Counted from the stretch's first letter, positions 41,351-52,734 are shown. The stretch is DNA of 64,000 nucleotides from Prorocentrum cordatum (GCA_963575745.1 CAUYUJ010016693.1:374001-438000); one strand, 5' to 3'. Notes: a model not told the origin generated them from the sequence alone. Numbers and translations are program-made.

Positions 41351-42530
41351 CAGGACGACACCAAGCACGACCACGACGAACACGACACCACGCCCACCAA
41401 CTACTTTGCGCATCCGCGACTACTACGAGAAGCATTTCACGGCTTGGCAAGGCAACGACTTGGACGGTTACATCTACCATTACAACGACTACATCGAGGA
41501 GGCACGATAAGAAGTCCAACACGAGCAAGAGCAGCGCGACCACTGGGCACGACACGCAACGGCAACCCTTGGCAGCTTCGACCACTGGGCACCGCCGGCG
41601 GCGCCGCAGTTCCGCCGCATGTTACACGGGGGCACGGCAGCAGGACCAGACCAATGGGCTCCCTCGGAGCTTATGCTCCTCCCAGAAGAGGCACTGGAGG
41701 AGCTGGCGGACCTCTGCGTCTATGGCCTACGCAACTGCTGCAGTGGCGCCAGGTCCACCTGCCGAAAGACCCAGACACTGCGCTCCCGAGCCTGACACGA
41801 CAACGCCCAATCGCAATCGCGAGCGCTGTGGTCCGCGCCTGGCACAGGTGGAGGGCAGACCAAATGGCCACCTACCTCAGCCCCGCCTTCCTGCCACGCA
41901 GGGAGGCGGACTCAAAGGGAGAACCCTTGAGTCCCTCATTGGGCCTTGCCTTTCGCTCATTGAAGAGACTATCGCAACAAACCGCTACGGCAACAGAGAC
42001 GGCGACCCCGCTGACCTCACGGGGGAAGAGCGACGTTTGCTCCGAGAGAGACAAACCGAGCTTCACGTCAAATCGTGGGACTACGCTTTTGCTTTCGACC
42101 AGGTTTCTCCGCTGATCGTGGGCGAGATTGGGAACGACTTGGGGTGCCGACCAAGATCGCCGACAGTATCGTGCAAATCTGGACGCGACAAGAGCGGTGG
42201 ATTGAGATGGGGCAGCTTCTCTCACCGCGCACGATCAGCGTCCAGCACAATCTACCTAAGGGGGACCCTGCCGCAATGCTCGGGATGGCCACCATGCTCA
42301 TGGGGCCTCTACGACGCCAAGCTGCACTGCACCCACGAGCAATCTTCTGCAACTTAGCGGACGACCGCACGGCGGCCACGACCACCGAGGACGAACTTCG
42401 GAGCACCGAGGAGGAATGGGACATGCTGGAGTCCGTCACCGCGCTGCGCACCAACACCAGCAAAAACAGGCTTTCACAATCCTTTCGCACCAGTGCGACA
42501 ATCACCACTTGCAGGGCAAAAGGATGAAAT
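41275..42530 (+). pseudogene. Non-LTR reverse transcriptase, LINE 2
   Basis: Three frames are needed. Frame 40811-42115 gives the fingers region: LPKDPDTALPSLTRQRPIAI then VVRAWHRWRADQMATYLSP (41759-41890). Frame 41569-42357 gives EETIATNRYGNRDGDPADLT and motif A, SWDYAFAFDQVSPLIV (about 42075-42120). Frame 42075-42527 gives RLGVPTKIADSIVQIWTRQE, motif B QHNLPKGDPAAMLGMATMLM (about 42245-42300) and motif C FCNLADDRTAATT (about 42346). In motif C the residue before ADD is Leu where Tyr, Phe or Val is usual, and Gln of motif B is Lys. The Asp residues remain, but the frameshifts make it inactive. Confidence 0.8.
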
Positions 42531-43590
42531 GCCTTGGTATCGACTTCACCATGCAGAGGGCCACGCTCACAAGCCGGGAGCGAGGCAAAAGCGAGGAGGC
42601 GCTTGCGCGCATGAGACGAATTTCGTGTATACCCCTGAACATGCGGCTGCGCACGACTGCGGTGGCCACCATTGCGCTGCCGGTGTCGAGCTGGGCACTC
42701 GTTGTCACGCCGTCGACAAAGACTGATATCCAAGAACACCTACATCGAGCACGGAAGGCCGCGACACTACGGAAATGGCCACGAGCAGCTCCCGAACTGT
42801 TACGACTGGTTGTGATGGGGCACGGTACTGATTTGCGCTACCATCAGTGCCGACGAGCACTGCATCTTCTGGCTTGCAGACTACGACGGCAGGGACCAGG
42901 AGCACTTGCTTTCTGGGACAAACTCACAATCAATACCGGCACCAAGGGGCCACTCAACGCCTATCGCGCCCACCTGTCCTCCTGGGGAGCAACTAGGTGC
43001 TACGACGATGGCTTCTGGAGAGGCCCACGGGGGGAGGTGCGCCTAACCGACAGGCAGACCGACAACTACACGAGCTACGGCTGATACTCCGATCCCATGA
43101 ATTGGCCATCCTCCGGGGACGGAGCCGACGGGAGAGCCCCATGGCAACCGGAGTGCCCTTCCCGGCTGCCGCCGTCCGCGCGGCACAGGTGGCGCGGAAG
43201 AACAACCCGACCCTCGCCGCCCACAGCGCCGCAGTGCTGTGCGGCTGTATGGTCTCCGACGCACTGCTGGAGTCCAACCAGGATGAGGAGGTTTCGACCA
43301 CGTGCGACCACTGCGGGGAACAGCACGTTCCGACGCTCGACCACATGTACTGGGTATGCACAGCCAACGCCGACCTGCGGCGGACCTCACGACACCGACG
43401 GCGGACCTCACGCGACGGCTGGGCTGGCCGACGGAAGACGTCACTTGCAGAACAACCACCACATGAATCGCTATGGTGCTGGCTATGGCACGTATCCGGG
43501 AGCGTGCATTGCAGCACCGGCACCAACGACCACACGACGACCACCGACACACCTACCAGCGACCATGACCTAACCCGGAGAAGCAATTAA
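42470..43590 (+). pseudogene. LINE 2 RT C-terminal region with zinc knuckle
   Basis: Frame 42416-43084 continues the RT after motif C: MKCLGIDFTMQRATLTSRER, RTTAVATIALPVSSWALVVT, LRYHQCRRALHLLACRLRRQ and GPRGEVRLTDRQTDNYTSYG, ending at a stop after 43081. Frame 42997-43590 gives LRLILRSHELAILRGRSRRE and then CDHCGEQHVPTLDHMYWVC at 43304-43360, a CX2CX9HX4C zinc knuckle typical of LINE C-termini, which helps bind target DNA or RNA. The reading stops at 43588 in a 3' sequence (AAGCAATTAAGGACCCCCC) that recurs inverted at 44585-44610. Confidence 0.75.
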
Positions 43591-43740
43591 GGACCCCCCC
43601 GGCGTTATCATTAGCACCGCGCCGTAATTAAATAATTATTTGGGGGGGGGTTCGCCGAGCGATATTATTAGCACCGCGCACATGGAAGGAAAATAAATAA
43701 TTCCAGCGCCCCGCCTCGGGTGGCATCCCAATTAGAATTG
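43583..43740 (+). other. LINE 2 3' end
   Basis: After the RT stop comes AAGCAATTAAGGACCCCCCC, then GGCGTTATCATTAGCACCGC and a related ATATTATTAGCACCGCGC at 43662. The TTAGCACC motif recurs at 44350 and, with GTTATCTT, at 44565. It is a 3' untranslated region with short repeats. Confidence 0.55.
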
Positions 43741-43769
43741 CAATGAAAATAAGAATACGAATACGAATA

Positions 43770-44095
43770 AGGAAAAACTGAGAAAAGCTAAGGAAAAGCT
43801 TAGAAAAGCTAAGCAAAAGCTGAGAAAAGCTGAGGAAAGCTAAGGAAAGGCTAAGACAAGCTAAGAAAAAGCTGAGAAAAGCTCAGGAAAAGATCAAGAA
43901 AAGCTGAGAAAAGCTAAGAAAAGCTAAGGAAAAACTGAGAAAAGCTAAGGACAACTAATGAAAAGCTAAGGAAAACTATTGAAAAGCTAGGGAAAAGCTA
44001 AGGAAAACTAAGGAAAACTTAAGAAAAGCTGAGGACAACTAAGGAAAAGCTAAGGAAAAGCTAAGGACAACTAAGGAAAAGCTAAGGAGAACTTG
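43770..44095 (+). repeat. AAGCTAAGGAA satellite
   Basis: About 27 degenerate units of AAAAGCTAAGGA and AAAAGCTGAGA. It resembles the AAGCTAAGCTA satellite at 1630 in composition but lacks the conserved ends of that element. Confidence 0.9.
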
Positions 44096-44164
44096 TGACC
44101 CTCGCAGTGACCCTCGCAGAGTACCCCCAAGGCCTGAGTATGGAGGAAGTCCAAGGCGGGAGCC

Positions 44165-44240
44165 TTGTCTGTGAGCGCGTCCTCCTCCGTGTCCTCCTCC
44201 TCCTCTTCCTCCTCCTCCTCCTCCTTCTCTTCCTCCAGCC
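44165..44240 (+). repeat. CTC-rich microsatellite
   Basis: CTCCTCCTCTTCCTCCTCC run. Confidence 0.85.
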
Positions 44241-44529
44241 CCCATTTTTCTAATGAGATTTCTATTGCAACCCCTTTGGAAAAAATATTTGTTTCGGCCG
44301 TCGTAGGAGGTGGTCCATCCCAGGGTATCGCCCCCGCCCCGCACCGCGGCGTTATCTTAGCACCCGGCAGGACCAAAATAAATCCCCGAGCCAGAGTAGG
44401 AGTGGATCAGTGTACATGGTTACGGCACCGAACAGCGAGGGTCGAGCACTGGAAAGACGCGTGGCCACTGAAGCTCTCTGACTCCTCCGCATGCGTTTCC
44501 TCATTCTTTCAGGAGGGTGTACCCCCTCC

Positions 44530-44625
44530 TGGTGCCAAGATAACGCTTCCGGGTGCCGGGTGCGTTATCTTTTCACCGGAGAGGGGGGGGGTCCTTAATC
44601 GCTTATCCGGGTTACATGATACATG
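44530..44625 (-). mobile_element. Severely truncated LINE tail, opposite orientation
   Basis: The reverse complement of 44575-44618 reads TAACCCGGATAAGCGATTAA then GGACCCCCCC, matching the LINE 2 stop region at 43571-43600 (TAACCCGGAGAAGCAATTAA, GGACCCCCC), followed by GTTATCTTGGCACC-like words. It is a 5'-truncated copy in convergent orientation. Confidence 0.6.
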
Positions 44626-44747
44626 ATTCACAACCGACGCATCAAATTGGCTCAATTGGTACTCGTGTGGTGTCTGGGCAGTTCAGTTATCCCTTGGGCT
44701 GCTATGTCTACTCCGCTTGAACTATTGGTATGTCATGGTGGTTATAA

Positions 44748-44870
44748 ATGTTGTACTATATGTATGTGTGTTGGGCAATCTCCTGGTAGTTGTATATAGA
44801 TATACAGATGTTGTATTACATGTATGTGTGTTGGGCAATTTTGCGGTGTTTGTTGGGCAGTTCAGTGCAA
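44748..44870 (+). repeat. 60-base tandem duplication, AT-rich
   Basis: ATGTTGTACTATATGTATGT at 44748 and ATGTTGTATTACATGTATGT at 44808, both followed by GTGTTGGGCAAT. It lies in an AT-richer island. From 44880 to 45700 nothing else is recognised. Confidence 0.8.
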
Positions 44871-45699
44871 TGACGGGCCGGGTACACCATATGACGTATC
44901 TGCATGTGCTGCTATGCCCTGACGTTACGTGTGGGGCCAGGAGGGACCGCTCCCGAACAACGGTCGCCGCAGCTCTTCGACTTGCGTGGTGTCCTCACAT
45001 GCCTACGGATTGGGGGCACAGCTTGGTTCTACCCCCTGACTAACATTAAGAAGACCCTTCCATCGTCGTCGAAAAAAAACGGGAGCCACAACGAAGAAAG
45101 ATGCTAAGACGGAGATGAAATAGGAGTCCTCAGGAACCCCCAACAGCCATCGTGCTACCATAAGAAGCGCAGAAGAAGAAACGGAGGGGCTTTTCTGGCC
45201 ACGGCTGGCCTAGGCCAAAAGAAAGTCCAAGACACAAATCTAAGGAACAGCCCGAAAACTCAAGCCCCTTCTGAGCCCAAAGTGGTCCTTATTTCAGCGT
45301 CTTGGCTGGAGACTAGAAGCGGGGGGGATCACCACAAACAGACTCCTTCCTCGGCAGCGTCTTTGACGACCTGGCCCCCAGCAGCTGGGGCATCCCAGCT
45401 GCCAGTGGAGAAGAGTAAGCAGCAACGCGCGCCTGCAGCGCAGCCTTGAGCTCAGCCTGGTACCTCTGCGCTTTCCGGCACCCATCTGTTAACGCGTGGT
45501 CCTTCTCCTCTCTCCAGCCTCACCCCTTCTCCTCCGCCCCTGCCCGTCCCCCTCCTTTCCATCTTCCCGACAATCCCTCTCCGAATGATTACCCTCCTCC
45601 TCCACATCAGCATCCATGTCCTCATCTTCCTCTTAGTCTTAATCACTTATCCTCCTCCGCGAAATTCTCCTCCTCCACCTGCGCGTTCTCCTCCTCCTC

Positions 45700-46170
45700 C
45701 AGGCACGTATCATCATGCTTTCTTCCTCATCGTCTGCCCAATCCGCCTCCTTTGGGTCCAGTGTGGCAAACTGGTCTGCATGTGAATCTCCCAACCCCGC
45801 GAATATTCAATCTCCAAAAAACCTTCACGCGAATCTCTAATCTCCAACAAATATTCCCGCGAATCTCTGAACATATTCGCGCATGGGAGGAGCATTCGAC
45901 ATCTTCAGAATATGTTCCATATGTGTTCCGGAGATGCCCCGGAGACGTTTCAAACATTCTGTTGATGATTGCCCTAGATGTTCTGGACAAGTTCCATGCG
46001 ATCTTTGCAGCGCGGAGATGTTCCGTAGATTTCCAAACTGATGCTCCATGTGGAAATTTCTCCCGAGTTTTCTTTGAACCCGGAACTTCTCTGCTGAAGT
46101 TTTGGAGATTTCCCAACATACTTACAATGGATGTTTCACCCCGAAGGCCCCAACCGCGCTTGCCTTAATT
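45700..46170 (+). other. AT-richer ORF region, unassigned
   Basis: Frame 45446-46168 reads RCPGDVSNILLMIALDVLDK and DFQTDAPCGNFSRVFFEPGT (45920-46100), with base composition unlike the GC-rich surroundings. Recurring TTCC/GGAGATTTCC words may be a degenerate repeat. No domain is recognised; it may be a fossil exon. Confidence 0.3.
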
Positions 46171-46174
46171 ACTA

Positions 46175-46780
46175 ACCCAATCCAACTTGTCCGCCTTACC
46201 TTCCACTGCGTGAACCGCTCGCGACCTCCAACGGACCAGTCTTCACACGCCAAGATACAATCAAAATGCGTGTTAAGGACGGGTAGTAAGGACGCAAGAC
46301 CCTTGGAGGCCGAAGTTGGGCCTTTTTGGGGCGACGGGCGACCAGTGGAAACCACAAAGGGCGGGCTGCAGAGGCAAGGGTGCCCGAGATGAAGGCGCGC
46401 ATCCTTAGTAGGTGCGTTGACTGTATTGACCCGGTCCAACTTGCCCGCCTTGCCTGCCACTGCGTGAACCGCTCGCGACCCACAGCGGACCAGCCGTCAC
46501 ACGCCACGATGGCAGCAGCGGAGACATGCCGCCTACTGGTCGTCGAGCAAGCGCCTTGGCCGCCCCGACACGCCACACGCAACACGCCTGGCGCGGCACG
46601 TTCGCCGAAACGTGGGCTGACACGCTGAGCTAATACGCATCGTCTTGACACGAAAGCTTTGAACACAGTGCGTGTTGCGTGTCAAAACGGGCGTATCAGG
46701 ACCAGTCTTCACACGCCAAGACAGCAGCATAGGCGTGCCGCCCACCGGTCGTGGAGCAGGCGCCTTCTTCAACGGTTGGC
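46175..46780 (+). repeat. 254-base direct repeat, two copies and a partial third
   Basis: ACCCAATCCAACTTGTCCGC at 46175 and ACCCGGTCCAACTTGCCCGC at 46429, each followed by CACTGCGTGAACCGCTCGCG and TCACACGCCA. A third partial piece (CCAGTCTTCACACGCCAAGA, CCGGTCGTGGAGCAGGCGCC) is at 46700-46780. The minus strand reads WRVTAGPLWVASGSRSGR, but no family is known. Confidence 0.7.
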
Positions 46781-47194
46781 CCTCTCACGGCTGCTCAACA
46801 TCCAGCGCAGGAGCCCGGACCTCTGGCGACGCGGCAGACAGTCAAACAGCAAGAACCAGCAACGAACGAACGACGATCAAAAACGGGTCTTACTAACGCG
46901 AGATGACGGAGCGTCCTTACGCGGTGGCTTACGCCGGCCGCCCGCGCGGCACGTCCATTGGAGCTTCGACCCCCTCCCTCACCTGTCAAAAGTCAGCGGG
47001 GAGGGTTCGAAACCCCTCCCCCGCCTCTCCAGAATGGTAGTCGCGGGCGGGTTCAATACCCCCCATGGCGCCGGCAAAAAACGGCGACGAGGACCGGACC
47101 ACGACGGCGAAGGCGACGTGTCGACGATGAGGTGTGCCGCCCGTCTGCACATCTGACTCCCCCACGATCACGTCGACGACATGTCTCCCCCGCC

Positions 47195-47520
47195 CGCCCG
47201 ACCGACCGACTGGCCCACGACAACGAAGAAGACGCCGACTAATTACGACGACGACGAGGACGAGGGCGACGACAAGGACGAGGACGACCACACCGGTGAC
47301 GAGGGCGACGACGAGGACGAGGCAGACCACGACGACGACGTGTCCGGCCCGCTTGCCTGACCAACCGACTCACGGGCAAAGGACGACGCCGGTCACGTGT
47401 CCCGCCGGCCCGCCCGACTGACTCGTCGACGTCGACGTCGGCGACGTGTCCCGCCCGCCAGCCCGACCAACGCCCAGCGCCAGCAAAAGACGACGACGGC
47501 GGCGACGACGACGACGCGGC
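47195..47520 (+). repeat. GACGACGAC / CCCGCCCG low-complexity repeats
   Basis: GACGACGACGAGGACGAGG-like trinucleotides alternate with CCGCCCGCCCGACCGACC-like blocks. Three blocks start with ATGTCTCC or GTGTCCCGCC followed by GCCCGAC. Confidence 0.6.
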
Positions 47521-47728
47521 GAGGGGAGGGGCCCAACTTTCGGATGGGGGAGGGCTGGGACACGGGGCTCTCGCCGGGGATCGGCCGTCATCGGAGGGCG
47601 CCTGACGAAGGTCGTCTTCATCGCCCCCATCTGCGCCATCACGCCCCCGTCGCCCCTCTGGGCCCTGGCCTCCACCTCCGCCTCCAGCCTCAGAACGGCG
47701 CTCGCGGATATCCGCGCGGGCCTCCCAG

Positions 47729-48310
47729 ATGTGTCATGCGAGTGCGCATGCCGATGTTTATGATTATATTCCCACCTCCTCCCTCGCAGCGATCTCTTCT
47801 CCTCCTTTTTACGATGAGCGCACCCTCGCTCAATCAGATTGTTATCGTAGCAGACGCCAAGAAAAACTCACGCGATGGCATGCGCAGCAACCCCTTGTTG
47901 GGGGCCGCCCAAACATAAAATGGTTCATGTGCGCGGATATCCCTCTTCATCCTCTTTTATTTCCAGGGTCGTCGGCGATCGAATACCTTGGCACCACGGT
48001 GTGCCAGAGCGGGGCGTGCGCGTAGGGAGAAGCGCAACATGGCAACCACTTTTGGGCCATAAAAGGGTGACGGAACTACCCAGGTGTACATCCGTGCCTC
48101 GTCAGAGAATGCGGAGGAGGAAAAAGAGGAAGAAATGGCATAGGAGACGATGGAATGACAAGGCGCAGCCACGACCTTTGATGCTTAACAAAGAACCTCA
48201 AATGAGGAGTGACGATCCTCTCCCGGGTCAGGCTAATGCTGTATTGTTCCTACGCAAAGCAAGGCCCACTGGGTATTCAGATTTGAATACCTTGATCTGC
48301 TCTCTGTAGT
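47729..48310 (+). other. Unassigned ORF region
   Basis: Frame 47729-48025 contains SRRQEKLTRWHAQQPLVGGR then NIKWFMCADIPLHPLLFPGS, protein-like but without a family. Frame 47875-48309 ends with a basic RRRKKRKKWHRRRW part. It could be a retroelement fragment. From 48310 to 48950 no gene is recognised. Confidence 0.25.
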
Positions 48311-48959
48311 GGACCTAGACTACAGCTGATTTTCCTGAGGGAGACGCCAGACTGGGCGAAAAACTGCTTTAACAATGTTAACGCCGGCTGCGCCGCACTG
48401 GCTACGTGACACTTGCAGCACCGCATGGCGCTGCGTGTGCACCCCCACACGGTCCAACCGACCATTCATATATAAAGCCAGCACTCAACAACAAAAGTAA
48501 GGACTGTGCACAGTACAACAAAAAAGCAAGCAACCTGTCCGGCGACGCGGATGATAGAAAATATGCCCGGATCTCCATCGCGCGGGAGGCGGGAGCAAGA
48601 AGGCGAGCAGAAGAAAGGGGCAAAGGTACAGTGCGGGAAACCCCTGCGGCCCCAGCGGCCACGTATTTGCTTTATGGCATTAAAAACACGATACGCCAGG
48701 GTCCCTCAGAGCCAGAGACAATCTTGATGTTAAACGCCGTGGCTGCACAGCGTCAGAGGTGCTCGTCAGAAGCCGGGCACCTTCAGAGGCTGCCGGGTCC
48801 TTCGGGACCGGATACGCTCGCGGGCGTGGCATCAAAGGAACAAGAGCACATGACCGCTGAGGTTGGCCTGCCTTGACAACGATGGTTTGACCCGAAAACA
48901 CGCGGAGAACCAAATAAAAGGTTGCGTGAGGAGAACCAGGGAAAGGACAATGGGGGAGC

Positions 48960-49015
48960 GAGGAGGAGTAGGAGTAGGAGGAGGAGGAGGAGGAGGAGGA
49001 GGAGGAGGAGGAAAC
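48960..49015 (+). repeat. (GGA)n microsatellite
   Basis: Uninterrupted GGAGGAGGAG run. Confidence 0.95.
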
Positions 49016-49539
49016 CCCGAGCGATAAAGGAGCGTCTGGTGACCAAAGCGCCTCTCAACAAACAAACAGAAGCTGCTCAGCTGTGAAAAAACAGCGTTCC
49101 TGCGCACCGCGACGACCCATACAACAGCAGAGTTGCCAGAGGAGGCTGGGCGGCCGGCGTGCGATCACACAGGATCAAACGGGGCGGCCTGTGCGCAGAT
49201 GCAGCCCACGCATCGCACGGGAAATCTGCGCTGTTCAACTTAGGGTTGTGGCCTCTTGGTGCACTGTAGGCACCGCAGGCAAGGCAGATGACGACTGGCC
49301 CAAACCGTTCGACCGCGTGGCCGAACCCTCTGTGGGCCTTAGTTTCCAGACCCCCTCCTCCCCCCGCGCCTCCCCCGCTCCCCCTCGCGGACGGCCTCCT
49401 GCTGCGGGTGGGGCGGCGCCCCTGCGCATCCATTTCCGCCACGGCCATCAGCCAGACAAGCAGCCTGCAGGGCGACCCGAAGCGCCTCCAAGGGGAGAGG
49501 GACCTCGGGGGAGCAACGGGAGAAATGGTCGGCCAGCTT

Positions 49540-49640
49540 GCCCTCCTCCTCGTCCTCCTCCTCCTCCTCCTCCTCCTCCTCCTCCTCCTCCTGCTCCTGC
49601 TCCTCCTCCTCCTCCTCCTCCTCCTCCTCCTCTCTCCTTC
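49540..49640 (+). repeat. (CTC)n microsatellite
   Basis: CTCCTCCTC run of about 90 bases. ORFs across it are Leu-, Ser- or Pro-rich on plus and Glu- or Gly-rich on minus. Confidence 0.95.
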
Positions 49641-49899
49641 CTACCTGTTCTCCCTCTCTTCCCTCTCCTCCCTCCTCTTTTCTGTTTTGTCGTTGTACTT
49701 GTCCTCTCTCCTCTCCCCACAGGTCTGGAAATATATGAGCCACTTTGAATCGGAGGAGGCCTGGAAAGGGGGTGGGCGTCCACCGAGCCCGCCACCGTGC
49801 CGCCACCACCGTGAACCACGCGTAACACACGAGGACAGTCCACCAGGCTCCCCTACTTAGGCTGGATATTGGCCTAAGTCTAGGCTTTCCACCCTTCCC

Positions 49900-51050
49900 A
49901 CTCCTGACTCTGCCACTGACCGTGGGCCCCCCTTGCCAAAGAACTCGCGCAGCTCGTCCGAATCCGTCCCGACAGCTTTCGGGATTGGGGCACCGGCTCC
50001 TTCTGGCTCTCGTGCGCTTCCGCCTCCACTTGGCGGCCCGCCTGCAAAAGAATGGCCTCGTGGTGCTTTGGCGTTTGCACCAGCCACTCCTTGACCTGAT
50101 CGGCAGCCTTCTGCTTCCCCCTAATTCCCGAACTTCGGCCGAGGCCTGTCGGAGCTTGGTGCTGACGGTGCCATCGCCGCCCAAGCACCTGAAGGTTCTG
50201 CTCATTCTGCCATGCGAGATGACGGGCGCTGAGACCACCTCTGCCACCTCCGCCTGTGACGACGGCCGCCGCCAACTTCGCCTTCCTCCGCGATGGCCAA
50301 GATCGCCTGTTTGGCCTCCACGCTCCACGATATGCGCCTGCTGATCGGATGTCGCAGCCGGTGCCGTCTTAGGGCCCTGACTAGCTTTAGCCAACAGCTC
50401 CTCATGCTTGACCTGTGCTTGACCTTCTTCTGCTTGGGTCGACGCGATTGGTGCGCCAGAAACCGTAGCTGCGCAGGCACCGTTGTGGAAGACCCAAGCT
50501 CTAAAAGTAACCTGTTTCTCTCGACCTGCAGCCCTTCCCTCGCAGACACCAAGCGATATTCCTTAAACCCCCTGATACACGCGCAAGCCTGGTCGATCTC
50601 CTACAGGCTTGCCTTGATCTGCGCATTGCTCGCATGGTGTGACAGTTCGCCCGAGACGACCTCTATGCACTCGCCGCCGTCACCGTCGTTCCTGTTGGCC
50701 TTCACGCTTTGCTGCTGGGCGAGCAACAATTGTTTCTCGAGCTCTGCCAGATTGCCCGTCTGCCACGGCGGAACCGTAACACCGTTGTCAAGCGCATTCT
50801 TGGAAACCGCAAGCTGCGGCTCGGCCGTCGTTTGGGGGAAAAGGCGACCTCCTCGCCACCCCGCATTACTGACAACTGACGCTGTCCGACCTGTTCCACC
50901 ATGCACCATGCCACGCCTGAGACACGACGCACATACCATTCTCAACACCGACCGACTGCCGCTCTACGCCGGTGTGCCTCTCGACTGGGCCTGGAAACTT
51001 CGTCTCCTGCCATCCGAAGCCTTTGGCGCGACTTCCTGAAAACGGGATTG
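49900..51050 (-). pseudogene. ORF1-like coiled-coil remnant of a retroelement
   Basis: Minus-strand pieces in changing frames line up as one helical protein. 50948-50601 holds TGNLAELEKQLLLAQQQSVK. 50600-50440 holds GFKEYRLVSAREGLQVERNR and LGSSTTVPAQLRFLAHQSRR. 50400-50200 holds LLAKASQGPKTAPAATSDQQ and, in another frame, SVEAKQAILAIAEEGEV. 50190-49950 holds STKLRQASAEVRELGG then KQKAADQVKEWLVQTPKHHE and LLQAGRQVEAEAHESQKEP. Heptad-like Leu/Ala/Gln/Glu helices without RT or EN point to a LINE ORF1-type protein. At least four frameshifts are needed. Confidence 0.4.
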
Positions 51051-51177
51051 CAAGCCCCTCAGCAGTTGGAAGCTCGACTGGGGTGGCTGAAAAAAACTCA
51101 GGTCAAGCCGCGTGCAAGCGGTACCTTTTGGCAGGGAAGCACAAGCTTTTAAGCCAATATGACTACAGAGACGAGGG

Positions 51178-51232
51178 GGAGGAGGAGGAGGAGGAGGCGG
51201 AGGAGGAGGAGGAGGAGGAGGAGGAGGAGACC
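51178..51232 (+). repeat. (GGA)n microsatellite
   Basis: GAGGAGGAGGAGGAGGCGGAGG run. Confidence 0.95.
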
Positions 51233-51261
51233 CGCGTACAAGGAGGATCCTCCGCTCCTGC

Positions 51262-52296
51262 CTACCCACTCCTCGGCCGCGCCTCGACGCACTTGAGGGC
51301 GTCGGGCGGCGGGCGGGGCCGCGGTGGGTGCGGGGGCGCACCAGCCATCGGCTGGTCGGCACGAACAGTGCCGACGGCGATGTGCACGTTGCGAGCGGTT
51401 CTTTCAGTCGAGGAATGAGCGAAAGGAGCAGCAGCAGGAGGAGAAGGAGGGGGGACAACAGCGGCGGAAGCAGCAGCCCGCGCCTCAAGGTCGCCGCACT
51501 GAGGACGATCAGGAGTCGCGGTATCCATCCCATGAGAAACTATCCGGGACCCCCTCCGCACAGGCGACGAAGTACCAGCATTCCCTAGAGACCAAATCTG
51601 AGACCCTCTCTGCACTGAAAACGAAATACCAGCACTCACAAGAAACAAGACCTGAGACTCCCTCTGCGTTGCAGACCCCATCGGAACAGAGGACGCGATA
51701 TCAACGCCGGAAATCAACGCCGAGACCCCCGTCCGAGACGGCACCGTATCAACGCCGGAAATCAGCGCCGCGGGGAGATTGAACGAACGATTTTCAAAAC
51801 ATGTACTCATTGACGCAAGTATTGTGATCTGTGAACACGGGGCTATCAATCTCGAAGTTGACGGGGGTGTAGACGCCGAGCGGGTAACCCTCGCGTGCCC
51901 TGGGGACGTGGATAGCACTTGCCCAGAGGCCGATCTGCGCACCACACGCGAGCGCACAGGATGAGATACAGACGAACTCTGAATGGGCTGGAGATCCCCA
52001 GACACAGGGGAAAGCACCATGCCAGTATCCCGCGTCAAAACCAGTGTAGCAGTCAGCGACGCCGAGATGTCATCCCAGTCAGAAAGACGACCGACTCGTT
52101 CGGGAGTAGCGATCAACGCTGCAGGAGTGGAGGGGCATAGGTCCATGAACACAACACTATCAGATGCATCACTCGCAGTTTCCGCCTCATCTGACACGCA
52201 CTCTGATGAGGAGGGGCGAGGTGTAAGACAGGGACTATCAGGATGTCCAGGTCGCTGACGCTCGCACAAAACAGCACGGGCAGGCGCGGCTCCCAT
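51262..52296 (-). CDS. Hypothetical protein, 344 residues, with internal repeats
   Basis: The longest minus ORF here not built on microsatellite. The first 180 residues are Ser-rich and varied (SSECVSDEAETASDASDSVV, RVGRLSDWDDISASLTATLV). The middle has duplicated segments: ALISGVD occurs three times, and a unit of about 20 residues (SAGISFSVQRGSQIWSLGNA, then GTSSPVRRGSRIVSHG) repeats, matching a 54-60-base DNA repeat at 51540-51700. The last 80 residues are Ala/Pro-rich. It lies downstream, on the same strand, of the 52369-52720 ORF and could be a later exon of the same gene. No domain is recognised; it may also be a retroelement part. Confidence 0.35.
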   Translation of the reverse strand: MGAAPARAVLCERQRPGHPDSPCLTPRPSSSECVSDEAETASDASDSVVFMDLCPSTPAALIATPERVGRLSDWDDISASLTATLVLTRDTGMVLSPVSGDLQPIQSSSVSHPVRSRVVRRSASGQVLSTSPGHARVTRSASTPPSTSRLIAPCSQITILASMSTCFENRSFNLPAALISGVDTVPSRTGVSALISGVDIASSVPMGSATQRESQVLFLVSAGISFSVQRGSQIWSLGNAGTSSPVRRGSRIVSHGMDTATPDRPQCGDLEARAAASAAVVPPPSPPAAAPFAHSSTERTARNVHIAVGTVRADQPMAGAPPHPPRPRPPPDALKCVEARPRSG

Positions 52297-52368
52297 AATA
52301 TCCGCTTGGGCCTCTGGTAGGACAGCGTGGGCACAGCATACTTCGGTGCCAGCCTCCTCCCCTAAGCT

Positions 52369-52720
52369 TCAGTCGGAGTCAGACGCAGAAGAGCATGAGC
52401 TCGAGGAAGAAGAAGACGGTCTCCCATGGTGCGTAAAGCCAGTCGGGGCCAGCCTGGCCGCAAGCTCAGCCGACTGGTCCTTCGGAGGCGCCAGCCGCAT
52501 CGCACGGACTCCAGCAAGTGCACAGCTGTAGACCTGATCAACAGATAAAGGCCAGTGAGCAACCAGCCTAGCTTCATTGTACGTAGCATACAACACCGCG
52601 AGGCAGGCGTAGGACTCGACTCCAGGCGGGCAGAGACCCAATCGTTCAAGAACTGGAAGTGGGAATGGTCGTGCCAGCGCTTTGCGGATGGCGACGTGTA
52701 GGGGGCGGCAGTAAAGGTAC
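52369..52720 (-). other. Protein-like ORF, possible exon
   Basis: The last part of the minus frame 52920-52369 reads RPLHVAIRKALARPFPLPVL, ERLGLCPPGVESYACLAVLY then ATYNEARLVAHWPLSVDQVY, before a Ser/Asp-rich end (SSSSSSSCSSASDSD and stop). Its varied composition contrasts with the Leu/Pro runs upstream, which are microsatellite. It looks like a real or fossil exon. No family is known. Confidence 0.35.
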
Positions 52721-52734
52721 AGTAGGAGACCATC

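Noticed and set aside
44641-44662. Spliced-leader-like TTGGCTCAA
   Set aside because: Only nine bases match, which is expected about once by chance in a window this size.
46995-47025. tRNA-like GGGTTCGAAACCC
   Set aside because: A plain palindromic stem-loop, with no other tRNA arms upstream.
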